Shown one piece after another: positions 44,692-54,181 of a stretch of DNA of 64,000 bases (position 1 is the stretch's first letter; the number at the start of each line of letters is the position of its first letter). The position numbers and the translations under genes are program-made. The notes beneath the pieces were generated by a model. It was not told the origin of the DNA. It did not search any database and was given only the letters and a program-made list of their open reading frames with translations. Source of the stretch: Salmonella enterica subsp. enterica serovar Typhimurium str. LT2 (GTDB lineage: Bacteria > Pseudomonadota > Gammaproteobacteria > Enterobacterales > Enterobacteriaceae); assembly GCF_000006945.2 (NCBI RefSeq), contig NC_003197.2, positions 3,224,001 through 3,288,000 on the forward strand. The letters run 5' to 3'.

Positions 44692-45744
44692 ATGCAAGCG
44701 TCTCAATTTTCAGCCCAGGTTCTGGACTGGTACGACAAATACGGGCGGAAAACGCTGCCCTGGCAAATTAACAAGACGCCTTACAAAGTATGGCTCTCGG
44801 AAGTCATGTTGCAACAAACGCAGGTGACGACGGTGATTCCTTACTTTGAGCGATTTATGGCGCGCTTTCCGACAGTGACGGATTTAGCGAATGCGCCGCT
44901 GGATGAAGTGCTCCATTTATGGACCGGGCTCGGCTATTACGCCCGCGCGCGTAATTTGCATAAAGCGGCGCAACAGGTGGCGACGCTTCACGGTGGAGAA
45001 TTCCCGCAAACTTTTGCCGAAATCGCCGCGCTACCCGGCGTCGGGCGCTCAACCGCCGGCGCGATTCTCTCCCTCGCGTTAGGTAAACATTATCCGATTC
45101 TTGATGGAAACGTTAAACGTGTGCTGGCTCGCTGTTATGCTGTTAGCGGCTGGCCTGGAAAAAAAGAGGTGGAGAATACGCTGTGGACGTTGAGCGAGCA
45201 AGTGACGCCCGCACGCGGCGTGGAGCGTTTTAATCAGGCGATGATGGATCTGGGCGCGATGGTTTGTACGCGTTCAAAGCCAAAGTGCACCCTGTGTCCG
45301 CTGCAAAACGGTTGTATCGCCGCTGCGCATGAAAGCTGGTCACGCTATCCGGGCAAGAAACCGAAACAGACGTTGCCGGAGCGGACGGGTTACTTTTTAT
45401 TGTTACAGCATAATCAGGAGATTTTCCTGGCGCAGCGTCCTCCCAGCGGTTTATGGGGCGGACTCTACTGCTTTCCGCAGTTCGCCAGAGAAGATGAATT
45501 ACGTGAATGGCTGGCGCAACGGCATGTTAACGCTGATAATTTGACCCAGCTTAATGCGTTTCGCCACACATTTAGCCATTTCCATCTGGATATTGTGCCT
45601 ATGTGGCTTCCCGTGTCGTCACTGGACGCCTGCATGGATGAAGGCAGCGCGCTCTGGTATAACTTAGCGCAACCGCCGTCAGTCGGACTGGCGGCCCCCG
45701 TGGAGCGCTTGTTACAGCAGTTACGTACCGGAGCGCCAGTTTAA
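44692..45744 (+). CDS. mutY: Adenine DNA glycosylase MutY
   Basis: Removes adenine mispaired with 8-oxoguanine. 350 residues. Helix-hairpin-helix LPGVGRSTAGA (about 113-123), catalytic Asp in LDGNVKRVL (about 137-145), four-cysteine iron-sulfur loop CTRSKPKCTLCPLQNGC (about 192-208), and a C-terminal MutT-like domain that reads 8-oxoG. Heads mutY-yggX-mltC. Confidence 0.98.
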   Translation: MQASQFSAQVLDWYDKYGRKTLPWQINKTPYKVWLSEVMLQQTQVTTVIPYFERFMARFPTVTDLANAPLDEVLHLWTGLGYYARARNLHKAAQQVATLHGGEFPQTFAEIAALPGVGRSTAGAILSLALGKHYPILDGNVKRVLARCYAVSGWPGKKEVENTLWTLSEQVTPARGVERFNQAMMDLGAMVCTRSKPKCTLCPLQNGCIAAAHESWSRYPGKKPKQTLPERTGYFLLLQHNQEIFLAQRPPSGLWGGLYCFPQFAREDELREWLAQRHVNADNLTQLNAFRHTFSHFHLDIVPMWLPVSSLDACMDEGSALWYNLAQPPSVGLAAPVERLLQQLRTGAPV

Positions 45745-45771
45745 CGCCCCGGTCGATGAAGAGGATGACTT

Positions 45772-46047
45772 ATGAGCAGAACGATTTTTTGTACTTACCT
45801 GCAACGCGACGCTGAAGGGCAAGATTTTCAGCTCTACCCTGGCGAACTGGGAAAACGTATCTATAACGAGATCTCTAAGGACGCGTGGGCGCAGTGGCAG
45901 CATAAGCAGACCATGTTGATTAACGAGAAAAAGCTCAACATGATGAACGCCGAGCACCGTAAGCTGCTGGAACAGGAGATGGTGAGCTTCCTGTTCGAAG
46001 GCAAAGACGTTCATATCGAAGGTTATACGCCGGAAGATAAAAAATAG
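45772..46047 (+). CDS. yggX: Fe(II)-trafficking / oxidative-damage protection protein YggX
   Basis: 91 residues, [16 protein letters not shown] at the start with the conserved Cys7. In Salmonella YggX is known to protect iron-sulfur clusters from superoxide. It is 27 bases after mutY, consistent with co-transcription of two oxidative-damage genes. Confidence 0.97.
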
Positions 46048-46048
46048 G

Positions 46049-46126
46049 CCCGTTGCTGAATGACGCTGCGCTTATTCGGCCTGTGAGTTATGCCGGATAA
46101 GCCCTTAGCGTCGCTGCCCGGCAACA
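46049..46126. repeat. REP-like repeat
   Basis: GCCCGTTGCTGAATGACGCTGCGCTTATTCGGCC and TGCCGGATAAGCCCTTAGCGTCGCTGCCCGGCA form a degenerate REP pair in the yggX-mltC gap. Confidence 0.6.
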
Positions 46127-46159
46127 TGGCATAACGACAACACAACATGCACTCCCGGA

Positions 46160-47245
46160 ATGATGAAAAAATTACTCGCGCTTGCTGTTATTGCGCCGTT
46201 GCTCATCTCCTGCTCCAGTTCGACCAAAAAAGGCGAGACGTATAATGAAGCCTGGGTCAAGGATACCAACGGCTTTGATATTTTGATGGGGCAATTTGCC
46301 AACAATATTGAAAATCTGTGGGGATATAAGGAAGTCCTGATTGCCGGGCCGAAAGACTACGTCAAATATACCGATCAGTTCCAGACCCGTAGCCACATCA
46401 ACTTTGATGATGGGACCATTACCGTTGAAACCATCGCCGGGACGGAACCTACCGCACATCTGCGCCGGGCTATTATTAAAACGTTGCTCATGGGTGACGA
46501 CCCAACCTCCGTCGATCTTTACTCCGATGTCGATGACATAAAAATTTCTAAAGAACCCTTCCTGTATGGTCAGGTCCTCGACAATACCGGCCAGCCTATT
46601 CGCTGGGAAGGCCGCGCCACGACATTCGCGGATTACTTGCTGAAAACGCGGCTCAAAAGCCGCAGTAACGGCCTGCGTATTATTTACAGCGTCACCATTA
46701 ATCTGGTGCCGAACCACCTTGATAAACGCGCGCATAAATACATTGGCATGGTACGCCAGGCCTCCCGTAAATACGGCGTTGACGAGTCGCTGATTCTGGC
46801 GATTATGCAAACGGAGTCCTCGTTTAACCCGTATGCGGTCAGCCACGCGGATGCGCTGGGCCTGATGCAGGTAGTGCAACACAGCGCCGGGAAAGATGTT
46901 TTCCGTTCTCAGGGTAAGTCCGGCACGCCAAGCCGTAACTTCCTGTTCGACCCCGCCAGCAATATCGATACCGGCACAGCGTATCTGGCAATGTTGAATA
47001 ATGTCTATCTGAGCGGTATTGAGAATCCGACGTCGCGGCGCTATGCGGTCATTACCGCCTACAATGGCGGCGCAGGCAGCGTATTACGCGTATTCTCGAA
47101 CGATAAGATTCAGGCCGCGAATATGATTAACCGCATGTCGCCGGGGGATGTGTACCAGATATTAACCACCCGACATCCATCTGCGGAGTCGCGCCGCTAT
47201 CTGTATAAGGTGAATTCCGCCCAGCGATCGTATCGCCGCCGATAA
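46160..47245 (+). CDS. mltC: Membrane-bound lytic transglycosylase C
   Basis: Cleaves peptidoglycan glycan strands to 1,6-anhydromuropeptides. 361 residues; lipoprotein signal with lipobox LLISC (Cys at about residue 18). The SLT domain occupies about 195-350 with catalytic Glu in AIMQTESSFNPYA and the ADALGLMQV segment. The first of two adjacent ATG codons is used; starting at the second costs one residue. Confidence 0.97.
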   Translation: MMKKLLALAVIAPLLISCSSSTKKGETYNEAWVKDTNGFDILMGQFANNIENLWGYKEVLIAGPKDYVKYTDQFQTRSHINFDDGTITVETIAGTEPTAHLRRAIIKTLLMGDDPTSVDLYSDVDDIKISKEPFLYGQVLDNTGQPIRWEGRATTFADYLLKTRLKSRSNGLRIIYSVTINLVPNHLDKRAHKYIGMVRQASRKYGVDESLILAIMQTESSFNPYAVSHADALGLMQVVQHSAGKDVFRSQGKSGTPSRNFLFDPASNIDTGTAYLAMLNNVYLSGIENPTSRRYAVITAYNGGAGSVLRVFSNDKIQAANMINRMSPGDVYQILTTRHPSAESRRYLYKVNSAQRSYRRR

Positions 47246-47254
47246 ACCATCGCA

Positions 47255-47288
47255 TCCCGCCTCTGGTTGGCAAATGACAGAGGCGGGA
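47255..47288 (+). other. GC-rich hairpin after mltC
   Basis: An 11-base perfect stem TCCCGCCTCTG / CAGAGGCGGGA with a 12-base loop, ten bases after the mltC stop. Only AAAGG follows, so it lacks a U-tract; it may be an RNA stabiliser or Rho-related end. Confidence 0.6.
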
Positions 47289-47298
47289 AAGGTAAAAG

Positions 47299-47314
47299 TG
47301 TTAACTCCGTCACC
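47299..47314. promoter_or_regulatory. Candidate CRP site upstream of nupG
   Basis: TGTTA-ACTCCG-TCACC matches CRP half-sites at eight of ten positions. A further GTCACAGG half-site lies about 40 bases nearer the gene. nupG is controlled by CytR with tandem CRP in E. coli, so the spacing is plausible but unproven. Confidence 0.35.
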
Positions 47315-47461
47315 CTTTTGCTTTGCAATCAGAAATTGTTTGCAAATATTTGTCACAGGTAACAAAAAAAGCCCGCCTCTCATTGATAGAATCACACCAA
47401 ATCACAACGGCAAATGTGCCTTTTAAAACATTCATCCGCTCTCAGGTGTGAGGAAATTAAC

Positions 47462-48718
47462 ATGAATCTTAAGCTGCAGCTTAAAATACTCTCTTTTCTG
47501 CAGTTCTGTCTGTGGGGAAGCTGGCTCACTACCCTGGGCTCGTATATGTTCGTCACCTTAAAATTTGACGGCGCATCTATTGGCGCAGTTTATAGTTCAC
47601 TGGGGATTGCCGCCGTCTTTATGCCGACCTTGCTAGGCATTGTGGCTGACAAATGGCTGAGCGCGAAATGGGTCTATGCCCTGTGTCATGTCGTCGGCGC
47701 CATCACGCTATTCATGGCCGCGGAAGTCACTACGCCTGGGGCGATGTTCTTTGTGATCCTGCTTAACTCGTTGGCCTATATGCCGACGTTGGGCTTGATC
47801 AATACTATATCGTATTACCGCCTGCAGTCTGCCGGCATGGATATTGTGACTGACTTCCCGCCTATCCGTATCTGGGGCACCATTGGCTTTATTCTGGCGA
47901 TGTGGGGCGTGAGTTTCTCCGGTTTCGAGCTGAGCCATATGCAGCTTTATATCGGCGCGACGCTTTCCGTTCTGCTGGTACTGTTTACCTTTACCCTGCC
48001 GCACATTCCGGTGGCGAACCAACAGAAAAACCAGAGCTGGACATCAATGCTGGGCCTTGACGCTTTTGCGCTGTTTAAAAATAAGCGGATGGCGATTTTC
48101 TTCATCTTCTCCATGATGCTGGGCGCGGAACTGCAGATCACTAACATGTTTGGCAACACCTTCCTGCATAGCTTTGATAAAGATCCGCTATTCGCCAGTA
48201 GCTTTATCGTGCAGCACGCCTCGGTGATGATGTCGATTTCGCAGATTTCTGAAACGTTATTCATCCTGACCATTCCGTTCTTCCTGAGCCGCTATGGTAT
48301 TAAGAACGTTATGCTTATCAGTATTGTGGCGTGGATGCTGCGTTTCGGCCTGTTCGCTTATGGCGACCCGACGCCGTTCGGTACCGTTCTGCTGGTACTG
48401 TCGATGATTGTGTACGGCTGCGCCTTCGACTTCTTCAACATTTCTGGCTCGGTGTTTGTCGAAAAAGAAGTACGCCCGGAAATCCGCGCCAGCGCGCAGG
48501 GGATGTTCCTGATGATGACCAATGGCTTCGGCTGTATCCTGGGCGGCATTGTGAGCGGTAAAGTGGTGGAGTATTACACTCAAAACGGCATTACCGACTG
48601 GCAGACCGTGTGGCTCATCTTCGCAGGCTACTCGCTGGTGCTGGCCTTCGCGTTCGTAGCCTTGTTCAAATACAAACACGTTCGCGTTCCGGCAAGTTCG
48701 CAACCCGTTGCACATTAA
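47462..48718 (+). CDS. nupG: Nucleoside:proton symporter NupG
   Basis: High-affinity purine and pyrimidine nucleoside transporter of the major facilitator superfamily. 418 residues from MNLKLQLKILSFLQF with 12 hydrophobic segments; 16 in-frame upstream codons are unsupported and TGAGGAAATTAAC precedes the chosen ATG. Conserved FCLWGSWLTTLG (about 13-24) is present. Convergent with speC. Confidence 0.97.
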   Translation: MNLKLQLKILSFLQFCLWGSWLTTLGSYMFVTLKFDGASIGAVYSSLGIAAVFMPTLLGIVADKWLSAKWVYALCHVVGAITLFMAAEVTTPGAMFFVILLNSLAYMPTLGLINTISYYRLQSAGMDIVTDFPPIRIWGTIGFILAMWGVSFSGFELSHMQLYIGATLSVLLVLFTFTLPHIPVANQQKNQSWTSMLGLDAFALFKNKRMAIFFIFSMMLGAELQITNMFGNTFLHSFDKDPLFASSFIVQHASVMMSISQISETLFILTIPFFLSRYGIKNVMLISIVAWMLRFGLFAYGDPTPFGTVLLVLSMIVYGCAFDFFNISGSVFVEKEVRPEIRASAQGMFLMMTNGFGCILGGIVSGKVVEYYTQNGITDWQTVWLIFAGYSLVLAFAFVALFKYKHVRVPASSQPVAH

Positions 48719-48733
48719 TCCTTGCCCTGTTTC

Positions 48734-48771
48734 GCAGGCCGGATAAGGTGTAAATGCCTTATCCGGCCTGC
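48734..48771. repeat. REP element / convergent terminator
   Basis: A perfect 15-base inverted repeat GCAGGCCGGATAAGG-TGTAAATG-CCTTATCCGGCCTGC between the convergent ends of nupG and speC. Confidence 0.85.
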
Positions 48772-48779
48772 AGGCAACG

Positions 48780-50915
48780 TTACTTTAAAACATATCCGTA
48801 CAAGCGTTGAATTCCATCGGCATCGGTCTCGCTATATACCCCCTGCAATTCCGGCGAAAAACCAGGCAACAGATTGATGCCCTCTTCCAGCGCCAAAAAA
48901 TAACGCTGCGCCGCGCCGCCCCAAATCTCCCCCGGCACCACGCACAGTACGCCCGGCGGGTATGGCAATGCCCCCTCGGCAGCAATACGCCCGCCCGCCT
49001 CGCTGATACGCACCAGCTCTACATCGCCGCGAATAAAGGCGCTGTTGGCATCCTGTGGGTTCATCGCCACATGCGGCAGGCTTTCTTTGCGGAACATCGC
49101 TTTTTGCAGATCCTTAACGTCAAAGCTAACGTACAGGTTGTGCATCTCCTGACATAGCTCACGCAGGGTGTAATCGCGGTAGCGCACCGGGTATTTCTGA
49201 AAAACCGTCGGCAATACATCCGCAAGCGGCGTATCGTCTTCAATGTGCCGTTCAAATTGCGCCAGCATCGCGACCAGTCGCGCCAGCTTCTCTTCGCTCT
49301 CGGCGGGTGTCAGCAAGAACAGAATCGAGTTGAGATCGCACTTCTCAGGCACAATACCGTTCTCACGCAGATAGTGGGCGAGAATGGTCGCCGGGATGCC
49401 GAATTCGGTGTATCGCCCACTATCGGCATCAATACCTGGCGTGGTCAGTAACAGTTTACAGGGGTCGACAAAATACTGGTCATCCGCATAGCCCTCAAAG
49501 CCATGCCATTTCGCCCCGGGTTCAAAACTGAAGAAACGACGATTGCTGGCAATGGTCTCCGTCGGATATGCCTGCCACGGCTTGCCGTCAACCACCAGTG
49601 GGATAAAGGGCTGAAGCAGTTTGCAACGGGCGAGAATGGCTTTACGCGCGTCAATGCCCAGCGCAACGCACTCCGCCCACAGGCGGCGACCGCTCTCCCC
49701 TTCGTGGATTTTGGCATTGACATCCAGCGCCGCAAACAGCGGGTAGAACGGACTGGTTGAAGCATGCAACATGAAGGCGTTGTTCAGGCGTTTGTGCGGG
49801 CAAAAACGCGCCTGGCCGCGAATATGGTTATCTTTTTTGTGGATCTGCGAGGTTTGTGAGAACCCCGCCTGTTGCTTATGTACCGATTGGGTCACAAAGA
49901 TCCCAGGGTCGTTTTCATTAAGCTCCAGCCGCAACGGCGAGGTATCCGCCATCATATTGATAAACTGCTCATAGCCTACCCACGCGGAGTCAAACAGAAT
50001 GTAATCGCAGAGATGCCCGATTTTATCCACCACCTGACGGGCGTTGTAAATAGTGCCGTCATAGGTACCCAGCTGAATGATCGCCAGGCGGAACGGACGC
50101 GACGCATCGGCGCTTTCCGGCATCACGTCACGAATCTGGTCGCGCAGGTACGTTTCATCAAAACAGTGCGCATCAATGCCACCGATAAAACCAAACGGGT
50201 TACGCGCCGCTTCAAGATAGACTGGCGTCGCCCCGGCCTGAATCAGGGCGCCGTGGTGGTTGGATTTGTGATTATTACGATCAAACAGCACCAGATCGCC
50301 GCGCGTCAGCAGGGCGTTGGTGACCACTTTATTCGCCGCCGAAGTCCCATTCAGCACAAAGTAGGTTTTATCCGCATTAAACACTTTTGCCGCAAATTTC
50401 TGCGCGTGTTTGGCAGAACCTTCATGTATTAGCAGATCGCCAAGTTTCACATCGGCGTTACACATATCCGCACGAAACAGGTTTTCACCAAAAAAGTCAT
50501 AAAAATGGCGGCCTGCGGGATGTTTTCTAAAAAATTCGCCATGCTGGTGCCCCGGGCAAGCAAAAGTACTATTCCCCATGTCGACATACTGGGTCAGGGT
50601 GCCATAAAAGGGCGGCAGAAGTTCCGCTTCGTAGCGACAGGCAGCGTTTTCCAGCTCCAGCCATTCCTGCGCGTTCCCGACTATTACCGCCGTAACGCCG
50701 ACAGGCGCGCTGACGGGTTCATCCGCAAGCATAAACACCGGCAGGTGAAAACCGGTGCGTTTAAGCAACGCCAGAATACCGCTACGGCTGTCGGCAGTGG
50801 TAATGACGACTGCGGCCACATCGGTAAAGTCGGTACTGTCCAGCGCCACTACGTTTCGGTGGGTGGAGAGACGGGGAATGAGTTCACCGCTGGCGGCAAT
50901 ATTCATTGATTTCAT
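48780..50915 (-). CDS. speC: Constitutive ornithine decarboxylase
   Basis: PLP-dependent decarboxylase converting ornithine to putrescine. 711 residues from MKSMNIAASGEL, same length as E. coli SpeC; 14 further upstream codons are not conserved. The PLP lysine is in TQSVHKQQAGFSQTSQ (about 350-360), with FVLNGTSAANK and FFSFEPGAKWHGFEGY typical of the family. Provides the second putrescine route beside speA/speB. Confidence 0.98.
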   Translation of the reverse strand: MKSMNIAASGELIPRLSTHRNVVALDSTDFTDVAAVVITTADSRSGILALLKRTGFHLPVFMLADEPVSAPVGVTAVIVGNAQEWLELENAACRYEAELLPPFYGTLTQYVDMGNSTFACPGHQHGEFFRKHPAGRHFYDFFGENLFRADMCNADVKLGDLLIHEGSAKHAQKFAAKVFNADKTYFVLNGTSAANKVVTNALLTRGDLVLFDRNNHKSNHHGALIQAGATPVYLEAARNPFGFIGGIDAHCFDETYLRDQIRDVMPESADASRPFRLAIIQLGTYDGTIYNARQVVDKIGHLCDYILFDSAWVGYEQFINMMADTSPLRLELNENDPGIFVTQSVHKQQAGFSQTSQIHKKDNHIRGQARFCPHKRLNNAFMLHASTSPFYPLFAALDVNAKIHEGESGRRLWAECVALGIDARKAILARCKLLQPFIPLVVDGKPWQAYPTETIASNRRFFSFEPGAKWHGFEGYADDQYFVDPCKLLLTTPGIDADSGRYTEFGIPATILAHYLRENGIVPEKCDLNSILFLLTPAESEEKLARLVAMLAQFERHIEDDTPLADVLPTVFQKYPVRYRDYTLRELCQEMHNLYVSFDVKDLQKAMFRKESLPHVAMNPQDANSAFIRGDVELVRISEAGGRIAAEGALPYPPGVLCVVPGEIWGGAAQRYFLALEEGINLLPGFSPELQGVYSETDADGIQRLYGYVLK

Positions 50916-51339
50916 AAGCGCAAATATCCGTTTCGGGAGTAGAGTAACCCCAGACAAGGCCCGATGCCTTGCCCAACGAGATGCCGGGTCAAACTGGATA
51001 CCAGCTCCGACCGCCAGACATCAGTAAAAACAGACTGTTTCTGATTTTACTGTTGTCCTGCAGTGAGCGTGCGCTGCCCTCACCGCATAGCGGGGATGAC
51101 AAAAAAAGGAAAGAAAGGGGCAAACCTCGCGCAGTCAGGCGACAGTGAAGACAATATAAAGGCGCTATGTTCATCCCGGCGAGCCCCATGCTGGCAGGAG
51201 AAATTTCGCGCAATCATGGCACCTTTCACCAGGCGGCGCAAGGTAAAATCAGCGCTCTATACGTCACAGATAATCAAGCTATTAACAGCTTAATCGCGTG
51301 ATAATAAGGCAATTTGAAAGACAAATAACAGGAGTCATT
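50916..51339. other. Divergent speC / yqgA control region
   Basis: 424 bases without a supported gene. On the minus strand the speC side has self-complementary stretches (CAGTAAAA...TTTTTACTG at about 51024-51054 and GGCAAGGC...GCCTTGTC nearer the gene), suggesting a structured leader. Nothing else is recognised. Confidence 0.5.
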
Positions 51340-52047
51340 GTGGTAATTGGACCTTTTATTAACGCTGGCGCAATTTTATTCGGCGGCGTTATTGGCGCGC
51401 TGTTAAGTCAGCGTCTGCCAGAACGGATTCGCGTCTCAATGACGTCTATTTTTGGTCTGTGCTCTCTGGGAATTGGCATTCTGCTGGTGATGAAGTGCGC
51501 TAATCTTCCGGTGATGGTGCTGGCGACGCTGGTCGGCGCGCTTATCGGCGAGTTTTGTTTGCTGGAAAAAGGCATTAATGGCGCAGTCGCGAAAATCCAA
51601 CAATTATTTATGGCATCGGGTAAGAAGCCGACACACGACTCATTTATTCAAAGTTACGTCGCTATCATTGTACTTTTTTGCGCCAGCGGCACCGGTATTT
51701 TCGGCGCGATGCATGAAGGGATGACCGGCGATCCAAACATTTTGATCGCTAAATCTTTTCTGGATTTTTTCACTGCCATTATTTTCGCCTGTTCGCTTGG
51801 CATCGCCGTTTCGGCGATTTGCGCGCCGATGTTGATTATCCAGTTAACGCTTGCCGCCTGCGCCACCCTCATTCTTCCACTGACCACGCCGGCAATGATG
51901 GGCGACTTTAGCGCCGTGGGTGGACTGCTGCTGGTGGCTACCGGCTTGCGTGTATGTGGAATCAAAATGTTTCCGGTAGTGAATATGCTCCCGGCGCTGT
52001 TGCTGGCGATGCCGATCTCCGCCGCATGGGCGATGTTTTTTGCCTGA
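51340..52047 (+). CDS. yqgA: DUF554 membrane protein YqgA
   Basis: 235-residue inner-membrane protein of the DUF554 family with six or seven hydrophobic segments. The start is GTG 51340 (GTGGTAATTGGACC), preceded by ACAGGAGTCATT; this yields exactly the E. coli length, whereas the longer frame adds 14 unsupported codons. Function unknown. It ends just before tRNA-Phe and the genomic island. Confidence 0.92.
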   Translation: MVIGPFINAGAILFGGVIGALLSQRLPERIRVSMTSIFGLCSLGIGILLVMKCANLPVMVLATLVGALIGEFCLLEKGINGAVAKIQQLFMASGKKPTHDSFIQSYVAIIVLFCASGTGIFGAMHEGMTGDPNILIAKSFLDFFTAIIFACSLGIAVSAICAPMLIIQLTLAACATLILPLTTPAMMGDFSAVGGLLLVATGLRVCGIKMFPVVNMLPALLLAMPISAAWAMFFA

Positions 52048-52152
52048 TTCTGCGTGCAATAACAACAAAGTGGTGATAGATTGTGCAGTCTACGTTGATT
52101 TGAAGAAATTTCGTTGACGAAGCGAGGCGATTACGGTTTAATGCGCCTCGTT

Positions 52153-52228
52153 GCCCGGATAGCTCAGTCGGTAGAGCAGGGGATTGAAAATCCCCGTGTC
52201 CTTGGTTCGATTCCGAGTCCGGGCACCA
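52153..52228 (+). tRNA. pheV: tRNA-Phe (GAA)
   Basis: 76 bases forming a full cloverleaf: acceptor GCCCGGA/TCCGGGC, D-arm GCTC...GAGC, anticodon stem GGGGA/TCCCC with anticodon GAA at 52186-52188, T-arm GGTTCGATTCC and encoded CCA. It is the well-known insertion point of genomic islands in enterobacteria, here SPI-13 downstream. Confidence 0.99.
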
Positions 52229-52386
52229 CTTTCCCTTTTTTATGCTTTCTTATGAATTCCTCGATGTCTTCAAGTCAATAAGTTTGAACATAGACTCTTT
52301 CCAGAAATTATTGCCATATGATCTCCATTAGACCAATATAAACGGATGCGTGATCATAATAAAGGCAGTAATAGTAAGTTTTAACA

Positions 52387-52821
52387 TTAAACATACTGCG
52401 AAATTTCAATTAAGTTTCCATCAGGGTCCCTGATGTAGATAGACATTATCTCGCCTGTGGCTCCAGTTCTCTCAACCGGGCCTTCAACAATGGAAATGCC
52501 TGCCTGTAAGATCTCAGACACAACATCATTTATCGGTGTCGATGTAATAAAACATAAATCGGCAGATCCCGGCGTTGGTCTACTCGCTTTTGGTTCGAAC
52601 TCCATTTCTTGCTGATGGAGGTTAATTTTTTGCGCTCCAAATATTAACGCTTTTCTGTTTTGTTTAAATGTTACCGCAGAAAAACCAAGTACCTCTTCGT
52701 AGAATCTTATTGTGGTTGATATATCAGATACCGTTAATACAAGGTGATCAATTCTGTCAATTATCATTTGAATAGACTCATGATGTTTATATTTTAGGGA
52801 TGCTACATTAAAAAATAGCAT
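52387..52821 (-). CDS. Glyoxalase/VOC-superfamily protein (SPI-13, STM3117 type)
   Basis: 144 residues of the vicinal-oxygen-chelate fold, often annotated lactoylglutathione lyase. Metal-ligand candidates are His in DRIDHLVLTV, His in INLHQQEMEF and Glu in NLIEISQY at the C-terminus. It follows ripA by 10 bases on the same strand, so it is probably the last gene of the itaconate operon. Its activity is uncertain: methylglyoxal detoxification or a CoA-ester isomerase are both possible. A second ATG at 52767 gives a 126-residue protein that covers the whole fold. First gene of the AT-rich island after pheV. Confidence 0.8.
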   Translation of the reverse strand: MLFFNVASLKYKHHESIQMIIDRIDHLVLTVSDISTTIRFYEEVLGFSAVTFKQNRKALIFGAQKINLHQQEMEFEPKASRPTPGSADLCFITSTPINDVVSEILQAGISIVEGPVERTGATGEIMSIYIRDPDGNLIEISQYV

Positions 52822-52831
52822 TAACCTACTT

Positions 52832-54157
52832 TTAAATCAGATGCATTTTTTTTGCATCTACTCTAAGTTGCTGCCGAAAATTGGGATGTGCCAATTCAAT
52901 GATGCTGAGCGCACGCTCGGTTGAAGAGAGCCCCTTCAGGTTTACGGAGCCAAATTCAGTGACTATCCAGTGCGTATCCGTTCGTGGGGTTGTTACAGGC
53001 CCCTCAAGGCGGGGAACAATACGAGAAATCGTATCATTCGCGGCCGTTGAGCGGGTCGTAATAATGGAACGACCTCCTTTAGATGCATATGCGCCTCTGA
53101 CAAAATCCAATTGCCCTCCTGAAGCGCTGTACTGGTGTCCAAGCAAATATTCAGAGTTACAGGCACCAGTGAGATCGATTTGTAAGGTAGCGTTAATGGA
53201 GACAACATTCTCATTTTGCGCAATGATCCCCGGATCGTTAACATAATCGACAGGCCGACTAAAAAAAGAGGGGTTGTCGTTGAGATAGTCATACATATCC
53301 TTTTGTCCCATAGCAAAAGTAAATACAGACATTCCCCGGTCGATATTTTTACGCTGATTGGTAACGACGCCTTGTTGAATCAAACTTACCAACCCCGGAT
53401 TCAGCGCCTCTGTATGGACCCCCAGATCATTATGTTCCTTGAGCGCATTACAGATGAGCTCCGGTAATGCGCCGACCCCCATCTGGAGACAAGCGCCATC
53501 TGGCACAAGAGAAGCGATAATCTGACTGATAGCAATATCTTCGGCTACGGCAGTACGTATTGGTAGTTCAATTAAAGGGACATGGTTTTCAACAATGGCG
53601 TCAATTTCTGAAATATGGATTGCAGCACCTTCTCCATGAACGCGCGGCATATATTTGTTAACTTCGACAATAAGCTTTTTAGCTGTCCTCGCAATCCGGG
53701 TGGAATAATCGTTTCCAGTTCCAAAATTAAAATAGCCATACTTATCCATAGGGGACACGGTGTGAATAAAGGTATCAATACCAATATCATCAGCTAGTAA
53801 TCGCGTCGCCTGATGAAAATTTGAAGGTACATAGTTAACTATTTTTCGCCCGGAACTCTCAATCCCCTGACGTATTAAAGCCCGTTCAATACCGGTAATA
53901 AACATACTGTAGAGATGAATATAGTCACTTAGCTCATAACGGAAAATAGTGTTCCCGGCAATGCTGGCTGTTTCATAACAGTAAACCCGCAGATCGTTGA
54001 TTTCTCCCCTTTTCGCTCGCTTTGCCAGCGCATTCAGCAAAGCTGGAGGCTCTGCTGCAAACATTCCCATAGAGAGGTGACTGCCGGAGGTAATTAAAGT
54101 AACCGCCTCGTCAGGCGTCACGCATTTTTCGGCATACACTGCATTAACATTCATCAT
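52832..54157 (-). CDS. ripA: Itaconate CoA-transferase RipA (Ict)
   Basis: 441 residues of the acetyl-CoA hydrolase/transferase family. It activates the macrophage metabolite itaconate to itaconyl-CoA, the first step of itaconate degradation in SPI-13. Conserved GACNSEYLLGHQ and GGQLDFVRGA (about 350-375) and a central catalytic-Glu region (around LGVHTEALN) are visible. Start ATG 54157 follows CTGAGGTTTAGAGTC; a second ATG is adjacent. It lies 24 bases after ripB. Confidence 0.92.
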   Translation of the reverse strand: MMNVNAVYAEKCVTPDEAVTLITSGSHLSMGMFAAEPPALLNALAKRAKRGEINDLRVYCYETASIAGNTIFRYELSDYIHLYSMFITGIERALIRQGIESSGRKIVNYVPSNFHQATRLLADDIGIDTFIHTVSPMDKYGYFNFGTGNDYSTRIARTAKKLIVEVNKYMPRVHGEGAAIHISEIDAIVENHVPLIELPIRTAVAEDIAISQIIASLVPDGACLQMGVGALPELICNALKEHNDLGVHTEALNPGLVSLIQQGVVTNQRKNIDRGMSVFTFAMGQKDMYDYLNDNPSFFSRPVDYVNDPGIIAQNENVVSINATLQIDLTGACNSEYLLGHQYSASGGQLDFVRGAYASKGGRSIITTRSTAANDTISRIVPRLEGPVTTPRTDTHWIVTEFGSVNLKGLSSTERALSIIELAHPNFRQQLRVDAKKMHLI

Positions 54158-54181
54158 GACTCTAAACCTCAGGGCGATTTC

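Noticed and set aside
50989..51213. 74-codon minus-strand open frame in the speC leader
   Set aside because: No ribosome-binding site or recognisable family; more likely leader RNA with fortuitous reading frame.
52229..52386. Search for an integrase gene or attachment repeat right after pheV
   Set aside because: The 158 bases are AT-rich with no coding sequence; no second copy of the tRNA 3' end was seen within the window.
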